From CAVSUZ01 sp963795415 (GTDB lineage: Bacteria > Pseudomonadota > Alphaproteobacteria > Acetobacterales > Acetobacteraceae): DNA of 64,000 nt. The notes under the pieces are model-generated. The model saw only the letters and a list, made by a program, of their open reading frames with translations. It was not told where the DNA came from and made no database searches. Every line of letters starts with the position of its first letter. Position 1 is the stretch's first letter. Shown in pieces: positions 1 through 9,907 of this stretch. The stretch lies in assembly GCA_963795415.1 (NCBI GenBank), contig CAWCHQ010000003.1, positions 1,674,001 through 1,738,000 of the forward strand. Reading direction: 5' to 3'. The translations under genes were made by a program, and so were the position numbers.

Positions 1-390
1 GAATTGTTCGAGCGGCTCCGTCGCGACGGCAAGCAAATCGCGCTCGCCTCCTCGGCCAAGGGGGACGAGCTCGAGGCGTACAAGAAGGCGGCGCGGATCG
101 AGGATCTGATCCAGACAGAAACATCCTCGGACGATGCCGAGAAGAGCAAGCCGCACCCCGACATCTTCGAGGCGGCAATGCAGCGTCTTGACGGCGTGTC
201 ACGCGAGGATGTCGTCGTGGTCGGCGACACGCCTTATGACGCCGAAGCCGCCGCCAAAGCGGGCCTGCGCACGATCGGCGTGTTGTGCGGCGGCTTCCCC
301 GAGCACGGCCTCAAGAGGGCTGGCTGCATCGCAATCTACAAGGATCCCGCGGACCTCCTCGCCCAGTACGACAGGTCGCCGCTTGCCTAG
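1..390 (+). CDS. HAD-superfamily hydrolase, C-terminal part (cut by window edge)
   Basis: The reading frame is open from the first base, so the N-terminal part with the nucleophile DxD motif lies outside the window. What is visible is the C-terminal half of a haloacid-dehalogenase-type phosphatase core: ALASSAKGDE (motif II region), KPHPDIF (the motif III lysine) and VVVGDTPYDAEAAAKAG (the acidic motif IV that binds Mg2+). The layout matches phosphoglycolate-phosphatase-like or beta-phosphoglucomutase-like HAD proteins of about 220-230 residues. The substrate cannot be told from this half. It ends about 100 bp before the next gene on the same strand. Confidence 0.85.
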   Translation, partial: ELFERLRRDGKQIALASSAKGDELEAYKKAARIEDLIQTETSSDDAEKSKPHPDIFEAAMQRLDGVSREDVVVVGDTPYDAEAAAKAGLRTIGVLCGGFPEHGLKRAGCIAIYKDPADLLAQYDRSPLA

Positions 391-492
391 CGGGTTGCTG
401 CCGGAACAGCCGCTTTCCGGCGCGGCATCCGCGTCCGCGCGCCACCCATCTCGCGGTGGCGCGTTACAGACCGTCTCCCGAGGAGTCACAAA

Positions 493-1725
493 ATGCTAAG
501 CAACCGTATTGTCATGCTTATCGGCGCGACGGCGTTGATTTCGCCCGCGGCGTTCGCGCAGACACCGCCCCAGCAATCCGGGGCAACGGCTGCCAACTGC
601 GACCAGCTCGTCACGGCGCTGGAGCAGCCCCCAGTGCCGAACGCGCCAGTCACGCTGGACCAGGCCCGCGCCTTCCAGCACAGCGGCAACGACCAGGCTT
701 GCCGCGATGCTATGGCGCGTGTTCAGGCGGCGGGAGCACCCAACCAAGCGGCCGGGAACCAGCCGGATCAAACCGCCCAGAGCCAATCTAACGAGAGCCA
801 ATCCAACCAGAGCCAATCCAATCAGGCGGCTGGAAACCAACCGGGTCAGCCGGCCGGAAATCAGCCCAACCAGACGGCCCAAAGCCAATCCAATCAGCCG
901 CCCGGAACCCAGGTCGTCGTGCAGGAGCCCGCCCCGGCGGTGCGGGTTGAGCAGGCGGCGCCTCGCGTCTTCGTACAGCAGCCCCAGCCGAACGTCACCG
1001 TCAACCAGCCGCAGCCGGAGATCACGGTGCATCAGCCGGCTCCGATCGTGACGGTGCAGATCCCGCAGCCCGAAATCACGGTGCGGATGCCGAAGCCTCA
1101 GGTGAACGTCGCCATGGCGCAGCCGCAGGTGCGGGTCGAACTGCCCAAGCCGCAGGTGCGGGTTGTCCAGCCCGCCCAACCGCAGGTTCAGGTGCAGCCG
1201 GCCCAACCGCAGGTCAATATCGAACAAACCGCGCAGCAGCCCAACATAACCCTTCAGGAGAGCCAGCAGGCGCCTCAGGTCAAGTATGAGAGCGCCCCGC
1301 CGAAGGTCGTGGTGAATCAGCCGCAGGGCGCGCCGAACGTACAGTTCCAGCAGGCGGACCAGGGTGCGGCTGGCGGCGCGCAGCCATCGACGCAGGCGTC
1401 CGCGCAGGGCGGCACGCAGACGGTGCCGGTGTCCCAGTTGCTGCGGATGGAGGTGGTCAACGCCCAAGGCAACACAGTCGGCACTGTAGAACAGGTGCTC
1501 GTCAACAAGACCGACAACATGGGCTACGTGGTGGTCGGCCATGGCAGCCTCGGCGACAAGCAAGTCGCGCTGCCGGTGCGGGACATGGCCCTGCAAAATG
1601 GCAAGCTGGTCTTGCGCGGCCTGACGGACGACCAGATCCAAGCGATGCCGGCCTGGAAGGAAGGCGAAAGCAACTTCGCCGGTGTGAACAGCAACCAAAC
1701 GGTCGTGGTCAGCACGGCTACTTGA
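493..1725 (+). CDS. Secreted PRC-barrel protein with long Pro/Gln/Val repeat region
   Basis: A 410-residue protein with a clear signal peptide ending near PAAFA-QTPP, so it is probably periplasmic. A GAGGAG ribosome site lies just upstream of the ATG. Residues ~80-140 are low complexity (SQSN and AAGNQP units). Residues ~140-290 are a degenerate repeat of about 10 residues of the type PQPEITVxQP or PKPQVRV, which predicts alternating beta or polyproline-like extended structure. The C-terminal ~90 residues are a PRC-barrel domain (PVSQLLRMEVVNAQGNTVGT, then VALPVRDMAL). PRC barrels are known in RNA-processing and photosynthetic proteins and often occur in alphaproteobacterial envelope proteins. 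A surface or periplasmic adaptor role is inference. It stands alone, convergent with rsmD. Confidence 0.8.
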   Translation: MLSNRIVMLIGATALISPAAFAQTPPQQSGATAANCDQLVTALEQPPVPNAPVTLDQARAFQHSGNDQACRDAMARVQAAGAPNQAAGNQPDQTAQSQSNESQSNQSQSNQAAGNQPGQPAGNQPNQTAQSQSNQPPGTQVVVQEPAPAVRVEQAAPRVFVQQPQPNVTVNQPQPEITVHQPAPIVTVQIPQPEITVRMPKPQVNVAMAQPQVRVELPKPQVRVVQPAQPQVQVQPAQPQVNIEQTAQQPNITLQESQQAPQVKYESAPPKVVVNQPQGAPNVQFQQADQGAAGGAQPSTQASAQGGTQTVPVSQLLRMEVVNAQGNTVGTVEQVLVNKTDNMGYVVVGHGSLGDKQVALPVRDMALQNGKLVLRGLTDDQIQAMPAWKEGESNFAGVNSNQTVVVSTAT

Positions 1726-1772
1726 TATCAACATATCAACGGCCGCAGGCAAGCTGACGTCATCGCCGTGTC

Positions 1773-1821
1773 GACCCCTCCCGCGAAAAGAGAGGCTTCT
1801 TCTCCTCTTGGGGGAGGGGTC
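1773..1821. terminator. Candidate bidirectional terminator hairpin
   Basis: ACCCCTCCC at 1774-1782 pairs perfectly with GGGAGGGGT at 1812-1820, with a second smaller complementarity inside the loop. It sits between the convergent ends of the PRC-barrel gene and rsmD. There is no T-tract, so an intrinsic-terminator role is inferred from position and stem strength. Confidence 0.45.
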
Positions 1822-1849
1822 CGACGGGTTTCCTGGTGGGCGGGCAGCC

Positions 1850-2416
1850 CTATGCGATCCGCCCGACGGTGATTCGGGCCGCGCCATGGGCGCGAGCGGC
1901 AAGCGGTTCGATTCCCCCCGGATCGGGCGCCACGCGCGCCGTCTCCACGGCAATCAGCGCGCCGGGGGCGATCCAGTCAGCCTCACGCAAGGCCGCGAGC
2001 GCGGCGGTGACCGGAACCCCCTCTCCTGGTGTTCGCTCGTAGGGCGGGTCGAGGAACACCAGCCCGCAGCCGGCCGGGGCGCGCGGCGGTGCCAGCGCGT
2101 CACCCACGATCACCCGCGCCCGGTCCGCCGCCCCGCACGTCGCGATATTCGCCCGCAACGCCGCCAACGCGGCGCGCTCCCGCTCGATGAACGTGGCGTG
2201 CGCAGCGCCCCGCGACAGCGCCTCCAAGCCCAACGCGCCGCTACCTGCGAAGGCGTCGAGCACGCGGGCGCCTTCGATCGCCGCGCGCCCGCCCCAGGGT
2301 GCGTGCAGCAGCATGTCGAACAGCGCCTGGCGCACCCGGTCGGCGGTCGGACGTGTCTGCCCGCCGGGCGGAGCGACAAGGCGGCGTCCGCGCCAGGCGC
2401 CCGCGACGACGCGCAT
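1850..2416 (-). CDS. rsmD: 16S rRNA (guanine(966)-N(2))-methyltransferase
   Basis: This 188-residue Rossmann-fold methyltransferase modifies G966 of 16S rRNA with S-adenosylmethionine during 30S assembly. The N-terminal RVVAGAWRGRRL and RPTADRVRQALFDML are family hallmarks. LDAFAGSGALGLEALSRGA is the SAM-binding loop, and FLDPPY near residue 125 is the catalytic N-methylase motif. Length is normal for the family. Its ATG overlaps the stop codon of rluB in a TGATG arrangement, so translation is probably coupled. Confidence 0.95.
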   Translation of the reverse strand: MRVVAGAWRGRRLVAPPGGQTRPTADRVRQALFDMLLHAPWGGRAAIEGARVLDAFAGSGALGLEALSRGAAHATFIERERAALAALRANIATCGAADRARVIVGDALAPPRAPAGCGLVFLDPPYERTPGEGVPVTAALAALREADWIAPGALIAVETARVAPDPGGIEPLAARAHGAARITVGRIA

Positions 2417-3153
2417 CAGGCCGTGCCGCGCGGCAACTGGTCGCGCAGCACCCGCGCGGGCACCTCCTGCACCGCGCCGCGCGGCAGGCTACCGAGCTGG
2501 AAGGGACCGTAGGCGACGCGGATCAGGCGCGAGACCGGCAGGTTCAAGTGTGTCATAATTCGCCGGACCTCCCGGTTGCGCCCCTCGCGCAAACCGATGG
2601 TGAGCCAGGCGTTCTCGCCCTTCACCGCGTCCAGCCCCGCCTCGACCGGGCCATAGCGCACCCCCTCGATCGTCACGCCGCGCGCCAGCGCGGCCAGCGC
2701 CTTCGGATCGGGGCGTCCGTGGACGCGCACGCGGTAGCGGCGCAGCCAGCCCGTCGCCGGCAGCTCCAGCCGGCGGGCCAGCGCGCCGTCATTGGTCAAC
2801 AGCAGCAGCCCCTCACTGGTCAGGTCCAGGCGCCCGACGCTGATCACGCGCGGCAGCTCGGGCGGCAGCCGCTCAAAGACCGTGGGCCGACCTTCCGGGT
2901 CGCGGTGCGTCGTCACCAGTCCATCCGGCTTGTGATAGCGCCAGAGCCGCGTGCCCTCAGGCGCGGAGACAACCGTGCCATCGACCTGCACGACGTCGCC
3001 GCCTTGCACGAAGCTGGCTGGGTGCGTGACCGTCGCGCCATTCAAGCGCACGCGCCCCTCGGCCAGAAATCTCTCGGCGTCGCGGCGGCTGGCGACGCCC
3101 GCGCGCGCGAGCCACTTGGCGATGCGTTCTCCCCGCTCGGGGGAATCCGTCAT
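2416..3153 (-). CDS. rluB: 23S rRNA pseudouridine synthase, RluB/RsuA family
   Basis: The 245-residue protein has an N-terminal S4 RNA-binding domain (ERIAKWLARAGVASRRDAER, residues ~8-70) and an RsuA/RluB/E/F catalytic domain with GRLDLTSEGLLLLTNDG, containing the catalytic aspartate, and GLREGRNREVRRIM. Members isomerise uridine to pseudouridine in rRNA; RluB acts at position 2605 of 23S rRNA. The ATG at 3153 was chosen because the S4 domain starts there and it overlaps the upstream amidotransferase stop as ATGA. The longer upstream frame has no family similarity. RluB versus RluE/F is assigned from the usual alphaproteobacterial rluB-rsmD pairing. Confidence 0.9.
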   Translation of the reverse strand: MTDSPERGERIAKWLARAGVASRRDAERFLAEGRVRLNGATVTHPASFVQGGDVVQVDGTVVSAPEGTRLWRYHKPDGLVTTHRDPEGRPTVFERLPPELPRVISVGRLDLTSEGLLLLTNDGALARRLELPATGWLRRYRVRVHGRPDPKALAALARGVTIEGVRYGPVEAGLDAVKGENAWLTIGLREGRNREVRRIMTHLNLPVSRLIRVAYGPFQLGSLPRGAVQEVPARVLRDQLPRGTA

Positions 3154-3875
3154 CGGGCGCAGGCGGCGATCAGGGCATCGAAAATGCGGCGGTCGCCAGG
3201 ATCGATGAAGAACTCCGGGTGCCACTGCACGCCCAGGCAGAAGCGCATGTCCGTGGCCTCGATCCCCTCCACCACGCCATCGGGCGCGACCGCGTTCACC
3301 GCCGCGCGCGGCCCCGCCTCGCGCACCGCCTGGTGATGCGCCGAATTCACCCGCATCTCCGCCGCGCCGACGATCCGGTGCAGCATCGTGCCCGGCCGGA
3401 TGGCGACGGCATGGCCCGGCTCGTGGCGCGGATTGAGCTGCTCGTGCTCCAGCGCCTCGGGAATGGCGTCGGGGATGTGCTGGACCAGCGTGCCGCCGAG
3501 TGCCACGGCAAGCAGTTGCTCGCCGCCGCAAATCCCCAGCACCGGCATCTCGCGATCGAGGGCGCCTTGGGTCAGCGCCAGCTCGGCCGCCGTCCGGCCC
3601 TCCTTCAACGTGACCGTCGCGTGGCGCCCGGCCTCGCCATAGAGGGCGGGATCGATGTCGAAGGCGCCACCCGTCACGATCAGCGCGTCGATCCCGGCCA
3701 GCCAGTCGGCCGAAAGCCTGGCGTCATGGGGCAGCGCCACCGGCAGGCCGCCAGCGGCGATCACCGCCTCGGCGTAGTTCGCTCGCAGTGCGTACCACGG
3801 ATATTTCGAGTACCCGCCCGGTGGCTCGGCATCGAGGGTAACGCCGATCACGGGGCGGCGTGGGTGGCTGTTCAT
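3150..3875 (-). CDS. Class-I glutamine amidotransferase-like hydrolase, peptidase C26 family
   Basis: The 241-residue protein has the gamma-glutamyl-hydrolase-type amidotransferase fold. PVLGICGGEQLLAVALGG carries the nucleophilic cysteine, NSAHHQAV lies at the substrate-side motif, and GVQWHPEF carries the catalytic histidine with the following residue of the triad. Relatives such as PuuD cleave gamma-glutamyl-GABA in putrescine catabolism. No putrescine genes are nearby, so the substrate stays open. It is the first gene of a three-gene operon with rluB and rsmD, with ATGA overlap at its end. Confidence 0.85.
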   Translation of the reverse strand: MNSHPRRPVIGVTLDAEPPGGYSKYPWYALRANYAEAVIAAGGLPVALPHDARLSADWLAGIDALIVTGGAFDIDPALYGEAGRHATVTLKEGRTAAELALTQGALDREMPVLGICGGEQLLAVALGGTLVQHIPDAIPEALEHEQLNPRHEPGHAVAIRPGTMLHRIVGAAEMRVNSAHHQAVREAGPRAAVNAVAPDGVVEGIEATDMRFCLGVQWHPEFFIDPGDRRIFDALIAACAR

Positions 3876-3921
3876 CGCGGCTTGCTAGACCCGGCCAGCG
3901 TGAGTGGGCAAGGTTTCTATC

Positions 3922-4752
3922 ATGATGCGACGCGCACCCTTGGGGCCGGGCCGGCTTGCCGCTGTCGGATTTGCCGCTGTCGCTGGCGCGGCCCTTATGC
4001 ACTTGGCAGGAGCGGCGCTCTTCCGCCGGCGTGCGCAGACCCTCATCGCACGGCTCGCCTGCGCCCCAGTGATCGAGGACTCCGACTTTTCCGTCCCGGA
4101 GGCGGTGCGCTCCTTTGTTCAACGAGCCGGCCCCAGCCCGGCTGCCGTTCTCGTCCGCCTGCGTCAGCGGGCCGAGATGCGCTCAGGCCCCGATGATCCA
4201 TGGCGACCCGTGACCGCCGAGCAAACGATAAGGGTGGATGAGCCTGGTTTCGTTTGGAACGCCACGATGCGGCTCGCGCCGCTTTTGTTCGTGCGCATCC
4301 TCAACTCCTACGTGGACGGGCAGGGGCTTCTGGAAGCGCGCCTGTTCGGGTCAATTCCTGTCGCGCGAGCCGCGGGGCCGGACGTGAGCAAGGGCGAGCT
4401 GATGCGCTATCTCGCCGAGCTGGCATGGGCTCCGCCCGCCATGCTGCGCAACGCGCGCCTGCGCTGGCGCAAGATCGACAGCAGCACGGTGGAGGTCTCC
4501 AGCGACAGCCCCGGTGGCCCGGCGCGCGTCCGCCTCGTGTTCGAGGACGGGGACATCGTCGGGATCGAGGCCGATGATCGCCCGCGCATGGTTGGCGGTC
4601 GCACCATTCCCACCCCATGGCGCGGCCGCTTCCTCGACTATCGCGAGTTGAACGGGTGGCGCATTCCGACGCGCGCCGAGGTGAGCTGGATGATCGACGG
4701 ACAGCGCGTCCCGGTGTGGCGGGGCGAGGTCACGGATTATGCTACGAACTGA
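3922..4752 (+). CDS. Conserved membrane-anchored protein, DUF6544/DUF6920-like
   Basis: The 276-residue protein starts at the paired ATGs at 3922. It opens with one hydrophobic segment (PGRLAAVGFAAVAGAALMHL) that is either a membrane anchor or an uncleaved signal. The rest is a soluble domain with FVWNATMRLAPLLFVRILNS, YVDGQGLLEARLFGSIPVA, MRYLAELAWAPPAML and TPWRGRFLDYRELNGWRIPT, motifs I associate with an uncharacterised beta-rich family. The biochemical role is unknown. The tadA frame begins at or just after its stop. Confidence 0.65.
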   Translation: MMRRAPLGPGRLAAVGFAAVAGAALMHLAGAALFRRRAQTLIARLACAPVIEDSDFSVPEAVRSFVQRAGPSPAAVLVRLRQRAEMRSGPDDPWRPVTAEQTIRVDEPGFVWNATMRLAPLLFVRILNSYVDGQGLLEARLFGSIPVARAAGPDVSKGELMRYLAELAWAPPAMLRNARLRWRKIDSSTVEVSSDSPGGPARVRLVFEDGDIVGIEADDRPRMVGGRTIPTPWRGRFLDYRELNGWRIPTRAEVSWMIDGQRVPVWRGEVTDYATN

Positions 4753-4771
4753 GGAAGTCAGCCATTCTCCA

Positions 4772-5206
4772 ATGGAGATCGCGCTCGCCGAGGCCCGCGC
4801 CGCGGCGGCCCGGGGCGAGGTGCCAGTCGGGGCAGTTGTCGTCGGCCCCGATGGATTGGTGCTGGGCCGCGCGGGAAACGGGGTGGAGGCACGCCACGAT
4901 CCGACCGCCCATGCCGAGCTGCTCGCGCTGCGCCAGGCCGCCCGCGCCCGCCGGGCGCCGCGCCTGCCCGACTGCACCCTGGTCGTGACCCTGGAACCCT
5001 GTCCGATGTGCGCGCACGCCGCGAGCCTCTTCCGGGTCCGCCGTCTCGTGTTTGGCGCCTATGACCCGAAGGGGGGCGGTGTGGAGCATGGGGCGCGAGT
5101 GTTCGCGGCGACGTCATGCCACCACCGGCCGGAGGTCGTGGGAGGCGTGCGAGAGCAGGAGGCGGCGGCGCTGCTGCGGGCATTTTTTGCCGAGCGCCGG
5201 CCTTGA
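4772..5206 (+). CDS. tadA: tRNA(adenine(34)) deaminase
   Basis: This zinc-dependent deaminase converts the wobble adenosine of tRNA-Arg(ACG) to inosine. The zinc and catalytic motifs are present: HAEL, with the proton-shuttling glutamate, and EPCPMCAHA with both zinc cysteines. The ATG at 4772 starts at MEIALAEARAAAARGEVPVG, the normal N terminus of the family, giving 144 residues. An upstream ATG at 4739 overlaps the preceding stop and would add 11 residues. The segment VFAATSCHHRPEVVGGV matches the conserved TadA tail. Confidence 0.93.
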   Translation: MEIALAEARAAAARGEVPVGAVVVGPDGLVLGRAGNGVEARHDPTAHAELLALRQAARARRAPRLPDCTLVVTLEPCPMCAHAASLFRVRRLVFGAYDPKGGGVEHGARVFAATSCHHRPEVVGGVREQEAAALLRAFFAERRP

Positions 5207-5711
5207 GGGACTTCATAGATGCCTTATCAGGCCGAGTGCTTCCGCCCCGGCTCAAAGCCGAGGTCTTTCCGGCATAGCTTGCACTGGGCCGCAACCGCGC
5301 GTGGCCTCAAGCTCGTTGAGCAGTGCCTTGGCCTCCCTCAGGTCCTTCGTCCCGAAGCCTTCGGTGAACCAGCCGTAGAGCGGCGCGAGCAGGTCGTGGG
5401 CCTCGCTGACCCGCCCCTGGTCGCACAGGAGCCGCGCGTGGCTGGTCGCGGTGCGCAGCTCGAAGGACTTCGCCTGCTGGTGCCGCGCCCATTCGAGCGA
5501 GGCGGCGTAGCTGCACTCCGCGCCTTCCATGTCCCCCTTTCGCGCGAGTATCGCGCCCCTGATCCGGAGCGTCTCCGCGTGGTACTGGCGCTCCCCCCAG
5601 CCCGGCCGCTCGACCTGTGCGATGGCCTCCTCAATGAGGGACAGCGCGCCATGGAGATCGCCGAGTTGGACCATGCCCTCGGCGAGAAGTGATTTTAAGT
5701 AGGGCGAGCTA

Positions 5712-6908
5712 AACCGCGTCTAGTTTGAGAATCGTAGTTTCTCCTCCTCGGGATCGAGGCAGTCCTTGACCCAGAGGCGATCGGCGACGACGCAAGAGTC
5801 TTGGTTGACCTTGGCCTCGAACAGGGCGACGCGCCGGGTCAGGTCGTCGGCCGTGGCGTGGCAGTGATGGTAGGTGACGTCCTCGCGCAGCCAGCGCCAC
5901 AGCGCCTCGACCGGCATCAGGTCCGGGCTGTAGCCCGGCAGCGGCATGAGCGTGATGCCCAGGCTGGCAGCGGCGGCCCATACCGCCTTGGCCCGGTGAC
6001 AGGGCACACCGCCCAGATCACGACGAGCATGCCATCGGGGAGCTCGGCACGGAGCCGGTGCAGCACATCGATCGTGTGTTCGCCGTTGGCCCGTGCATAG
6101 GGCCATAGCCGCACCTGGCCTTCGTTGTAGAGGTAGAGGCCGTAGAGCGAGACCCTGGCGGCGAGGCCGGGCGAGCAGGAGGCCACGTGGAAGCGCTTGC
6201 CGCGCTCGCCCCAGCCGTAGCCGAGATCGGCGTCCTGGTGGATGTGCGCCTCGTCGAGGTGGACCAGCACGTGCCGATCGCGCTGGGCGCTGTCCAGCAC
6301 CGGCCGTAGCCGGTCGAGAAAGGCGGCGCGCCGTTCGGGATCGGCGCGACCGAGCAGCTTGCGGGCTTTCTTCCACGACAGGTCCAGCCGGTGCAGGGCA
6401 GCGCGGATGGTCTCGCGGCAGCAGGGACGGCCGAACCGCGCCCGCACGCAGCCGACCAGGCGCTTGAGCGTCCAGCGCGGCGGCGGATCAGCTCCGGCTA
6501 CGGATGGGCTGGCCGCAGCCTGCTGGGCCGCACGGAGCTCTGCGCCGAGTACGGCGGCGATGGCGGGACAAAGGGGGGACGGCCGCCAGTGCGTCGGTAG
6601 GTCAGCGCCTCGGGGCCACGCTCGTTGTAGAGGTGCAGCCACTCCATCACGGTCTGCGGGTGGCGGCCAGTGCGTTCGGCAACCTGCGTGGCGCAACTCT
6701 CTTCGGTGATCTCGTAAAGCGCCAAGAAGCGCTCGCGAGTGCGTTGATGGGCAGCGCTCGTTGCGAGCCGACGCAGGTCCTCCGGCGTCTGGCCCCACCG
6801 GGCATGGTCAACGCGCAGCATGACAGGAGCGAACAAGGCTAAGTTTCATCATCCCCTGGAGATAGGGACCCTGCCTCCGAAACCACACCTCTCAAACCGG
6901 ACGGGGTT
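5712..6908. mobile_element. IS630-family insertion sequence in the cyclase/TPR gene
   Basis: An element of about 1197 bp with imperfect terminal inverted repeats: the left end starts AACCGCGTCTAGTTTGAGA, and the right end read in reverse starts AACCCCGTCCGGTTTGAGA. It is flanked by TA dinucleotides (5710-5711 and 6909-6910), the expected IS630 target duplication. Excision with one TA restores the host reading frame. Confidence 0.82.
5720..6836 (-). pseudogene. IS630-family transposase, frameshifted
   Basis: Three frames are needed to read the whole transposase. The N-terminal helix-turn-helix part (RHPQTVMEWLHLYNERG) starts at 6836. The middle part carries RFGRPCCRETIRAALHRLDL and the first catalytic motif LVHLDEAHIH. 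The last frame carries VPCHRAKAVW and the third motif GYSPDLMPVEALWRWLRE. At least two frame changes separate them. IS630 transposases use a DDE triad and insert at TA. One programmed frameshift would be normal for some relatives, two would not, so this copy is probably dead. Confidence 0.75.
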
Positions 6909-9907
6909 TAGTTCTCCCTCCGGTTGCCTCCCAAAAGGCGAGGCCCGCCCTGAGCGAGGCCACCCCCTCGGAGGCCTGGCCCCGCCCGATCAACGCGCTC
7001 CCAGAGGCGTTTCGCACCAGAGCCCCTGTGACAAAGGGCAGCCGGTTCTCGCGGCCCAGCCGCCCGGCCTCTTCAGCGCGCCTCAGCACCTCGTCGGGTT
7101 GGCCGAGGTGATAGAGTACAGAATGCACCAAAGGTCAGGGCGAAGCTCAAGTCGAAGGCGTGTCCGCGCCGGCGCGCGTGGCTCTCGCACTCCTCGCTGA
7201 CCCTCACGGCCTGCTCGGGGAAGCCGAGCATCCAGATCGTGCGCGACACATAAGCCAAAGTGATTGTTTTCACGTCGTGATTGAGGATGTTCACTAGGCG
7301 GCCGTACCGCTCTTCGGTGTAGAGCGACAGCACCTGGTCGGTGTGCTCCCGAGCCATGGTCAACTCGCCGAGCCAAAAATAGGAGATCGCCAGGCGGACG
7401 TGTCCGCCGATCAGCAAACCCGGGTCGTGGTGCGTCTCGGCGGCTTCCATGATCTGCGTGGCCCAGCGCAGCGACTCGGCCACCCGTCCCGTGGTCGTCA
7501 GATTGGCGTGGAGGCCCCAGAGGATCCGCAGCAGGGCGTCGGCGCGGCCAAGCGCGCGCGCCGGCCTCAGCGCGGGGTGCAGGCTGTCCCAGACCTCTGG
7601 GGCCGCCCAGCCCCGGAGCGCCATCCAGGTGGCGGCCAGCGCGGTGTGGAGGTCCAGCTCCAGCCCGTCGCGCTCCGCCGAGGGCGCCAGGGCGGCGACC
7701 AGCCCCAGGCCCCTGTTCAAGTGCGCGATCGCCTCGGCGAGCGCCATGCGTCTGAGCGCCAGCTCGCCCGCCTTGTGCCACAGCGGGACCGCCCTCTCGG
7801 GCTGCCCCGCCTCTGTGCGGTGGTGCGCCAGCAGCTCGGGCTGCGATTGCGCGGTCTCGGGCGCCTGCCGCTCCAGGGCCGCCCCGATCCGGGCGTGCAC
7901 CTGTTGGCGCGCGGCGCGCACCAGCGTGCCGTAGGCCGCGTCCCGCACCAGGGCGTGCTTGAACAGGTAGGTGGACCGCGGCGGGGCGCCGCGCGCGAAC
8001 AGCAGGCCGGCGCCCGTCAGCCGGTCCAGCGCTTGCCGCAGCTCGGGCTCCGGCCGGTCGGCGATCGCGGCGAGAAGCTCGTGGCCGAACTCGCGCCCGA
8101 TCGCCGCACCCCGTTGCGCAACGTCCTTGGCCACGGGGCCGAGCCGGTCGAGCCGGGCCACGAGGGAGGCGTGCAGCGTGGCCGGCACCGACAGCTCGGG
8201 ATGCGGAATGGCCGAGAGCGCCTCCGCTGCCTGCGACCCCGCCTCCAGAACTGCCCTCGTCACCTCCTCGATGAACAGCGGCACGCCGTCGGCGCGCTCG
8301 GCAACCTCTCGCGCGGTCTCCATGGACAGGCTGTCCGCGCCGGCGATCTCGGCGACCAGCGCGGCGGAGTCATGTTGATCGAGCCGGGACGGGGCGAGGG
8401 ACGTCACGTTCGGCTGCCCGGCCCAGGGCGGCTGGAACTCGGGGCGGAAGGTCGCCACCAGCAGCACCGGCAGGCGCCCCACCTGGTCGATGGTGCGGTC
8501 GAGCAGCTCGCGCGAGCTGGGGTCGATCCAGTGCAGGTCCTCGTAGACCACCAGCACGGGCTGGCGCGCCGCCAGGCCGGTCAGCTGCGCCAGCAGCGCC
8601 GCGAGCGTCCGCTCCCGCCGCGCCTGTGGGCTCATCTGCTGGACCCGCTCGCGCTGGTCCGTCGGAATCGAGAGCAGCTCCGCGATCAGCGCGACCGCCT
8701 CATCCGTCGCGTCGGACTGGGCGAGCACCGCGTCGAGCTTGGCGAGCTTGGCATCGTTAGTGTCGCCGCGCGCGAAGCCGGCCGCGCGTTCAAGCTGCGT
8801 GATAGACGGGTGCAGCGGGCTGTCCTGATGATGCGGCGAGCAGAAGAGGCGCAGCTCGGTGTGGGGCTGCCCCGCGATGGCGTCCCGGAGGGCGCGGGCG
8901 AGGCGCGACTTGCCGATGCCGGGCTCGCCGCTGACCAGCACGGTCTTGCCGCTTCCGGCCTTGGCCTGCTCCCAGCGCCGCAGCAGCAGTTCCAGCTCCT
9001 CCTCGCGCCCGATCAGAGGGGCCAACGTGATGCCGCGCAACGCCTCGAACCGGCTCTCCGCGGCAGCCTCCGCCACCACCCGCCAGGCTTCGACTGGCTC
9101 GCCGGCAGCCTCCACAGCGACCGGCTCGCACGGGCGAAGCTCGAACAGCTCGCCCACGAGCCGCCGCGTGCTCGCCGCGATCAGCACGGCATCCGGCTCG
9201 GCACGCGACGCCAGCCCAGCGGCAACGCTGGCGGCTTCGCCCAACGCGGTGGGCTGGGCACCCACCACCGCGAGCCCGCTGGCAACACCGATCCGGACTT
9301 GCAGCCGGCTGGGTTGGCCGGTGTCGATCCGGCCGGCCACCTCGATCAGCTTCAGGGCGGCGCGCACGGCGCGTTCCGCCTGGTGTTCGTCGGCCTGGGG
9401 ATAGCCGAAATAGACGAGAACCCCGTCGCTCAGCAGCTGATCGACCGTGCCCCCCGCCTCGGTGATGACGGATTGGGAGTGCTCGTGGAAGGCGACGAGC
9501 AGCCGTTGCAGGTCCTCCGGGTCGCGCCGCGCGGAAACCAGGGCCGGCCCGCACAGGCCGCACTGCATCACCGTGAGTTGCCGGCGCTCGGAGGAGACTT
9601 GCGGAGCGGGCGCTATCGGCGGGGCGGCCCTGGCCCAGGGCGCCTCGCCCGGCTCTCCCTCTTGGAACAATGGCTGGCCCGGCGGCATCGGGACCGCTCA
9701 GGCGCTGGCCCTGGGCACGACGGCGACGCGCCCCGACGGCCGCGCCGCCCTGGCGCGGAACGGCGGCTCCGTCCCCGTCGCGGCCAACCCCCACGGCCGC
9801 TCCCGCGGCGGCTAGCGGCGCGGGGCGGACACGCACCCACCGTCGGCGCAGGCCGGGCTGGTTCGGAGCTTTCCCCCGACAGCCCAGCCCATAACAGCCC
9901 CCGCCCC

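Larger units (their letters stand above)
5252..9688 (-). pseudogene. Cyclase-like/AAA+/TPR regulator, broken by frameshift and IS630
   Basis: A very large protein of the class III nucleotidyl-cyclase/AAA+ ATPase/TPR type. The 871-residue first part has a cyclase-like domain (~35-210), a P-loop GEPGIGKSRLARAL with LVVYEDLHWIDPS Walker B, and TPR-like helices. The usual metal-binding Asp of the first cyclase motif is missing (MQCGLCGP instead of an FCDMVDST-type motif), so this domain is probably catalytically dead. Near 7131 the frame shifts by one base. It resumes as a TPR segment (SVLYHLGQPDEVLRRAEEAG) and is then interrupted by an IS630 element at 5712-6908. Removing that element and one TA joins GGRT to SSPYLKSLLAEGMVQLGD in frame and continues to the stop at 5252. 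It is probably non-functional unless the frameshift is a sequencing error. Confidence 0.85.
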
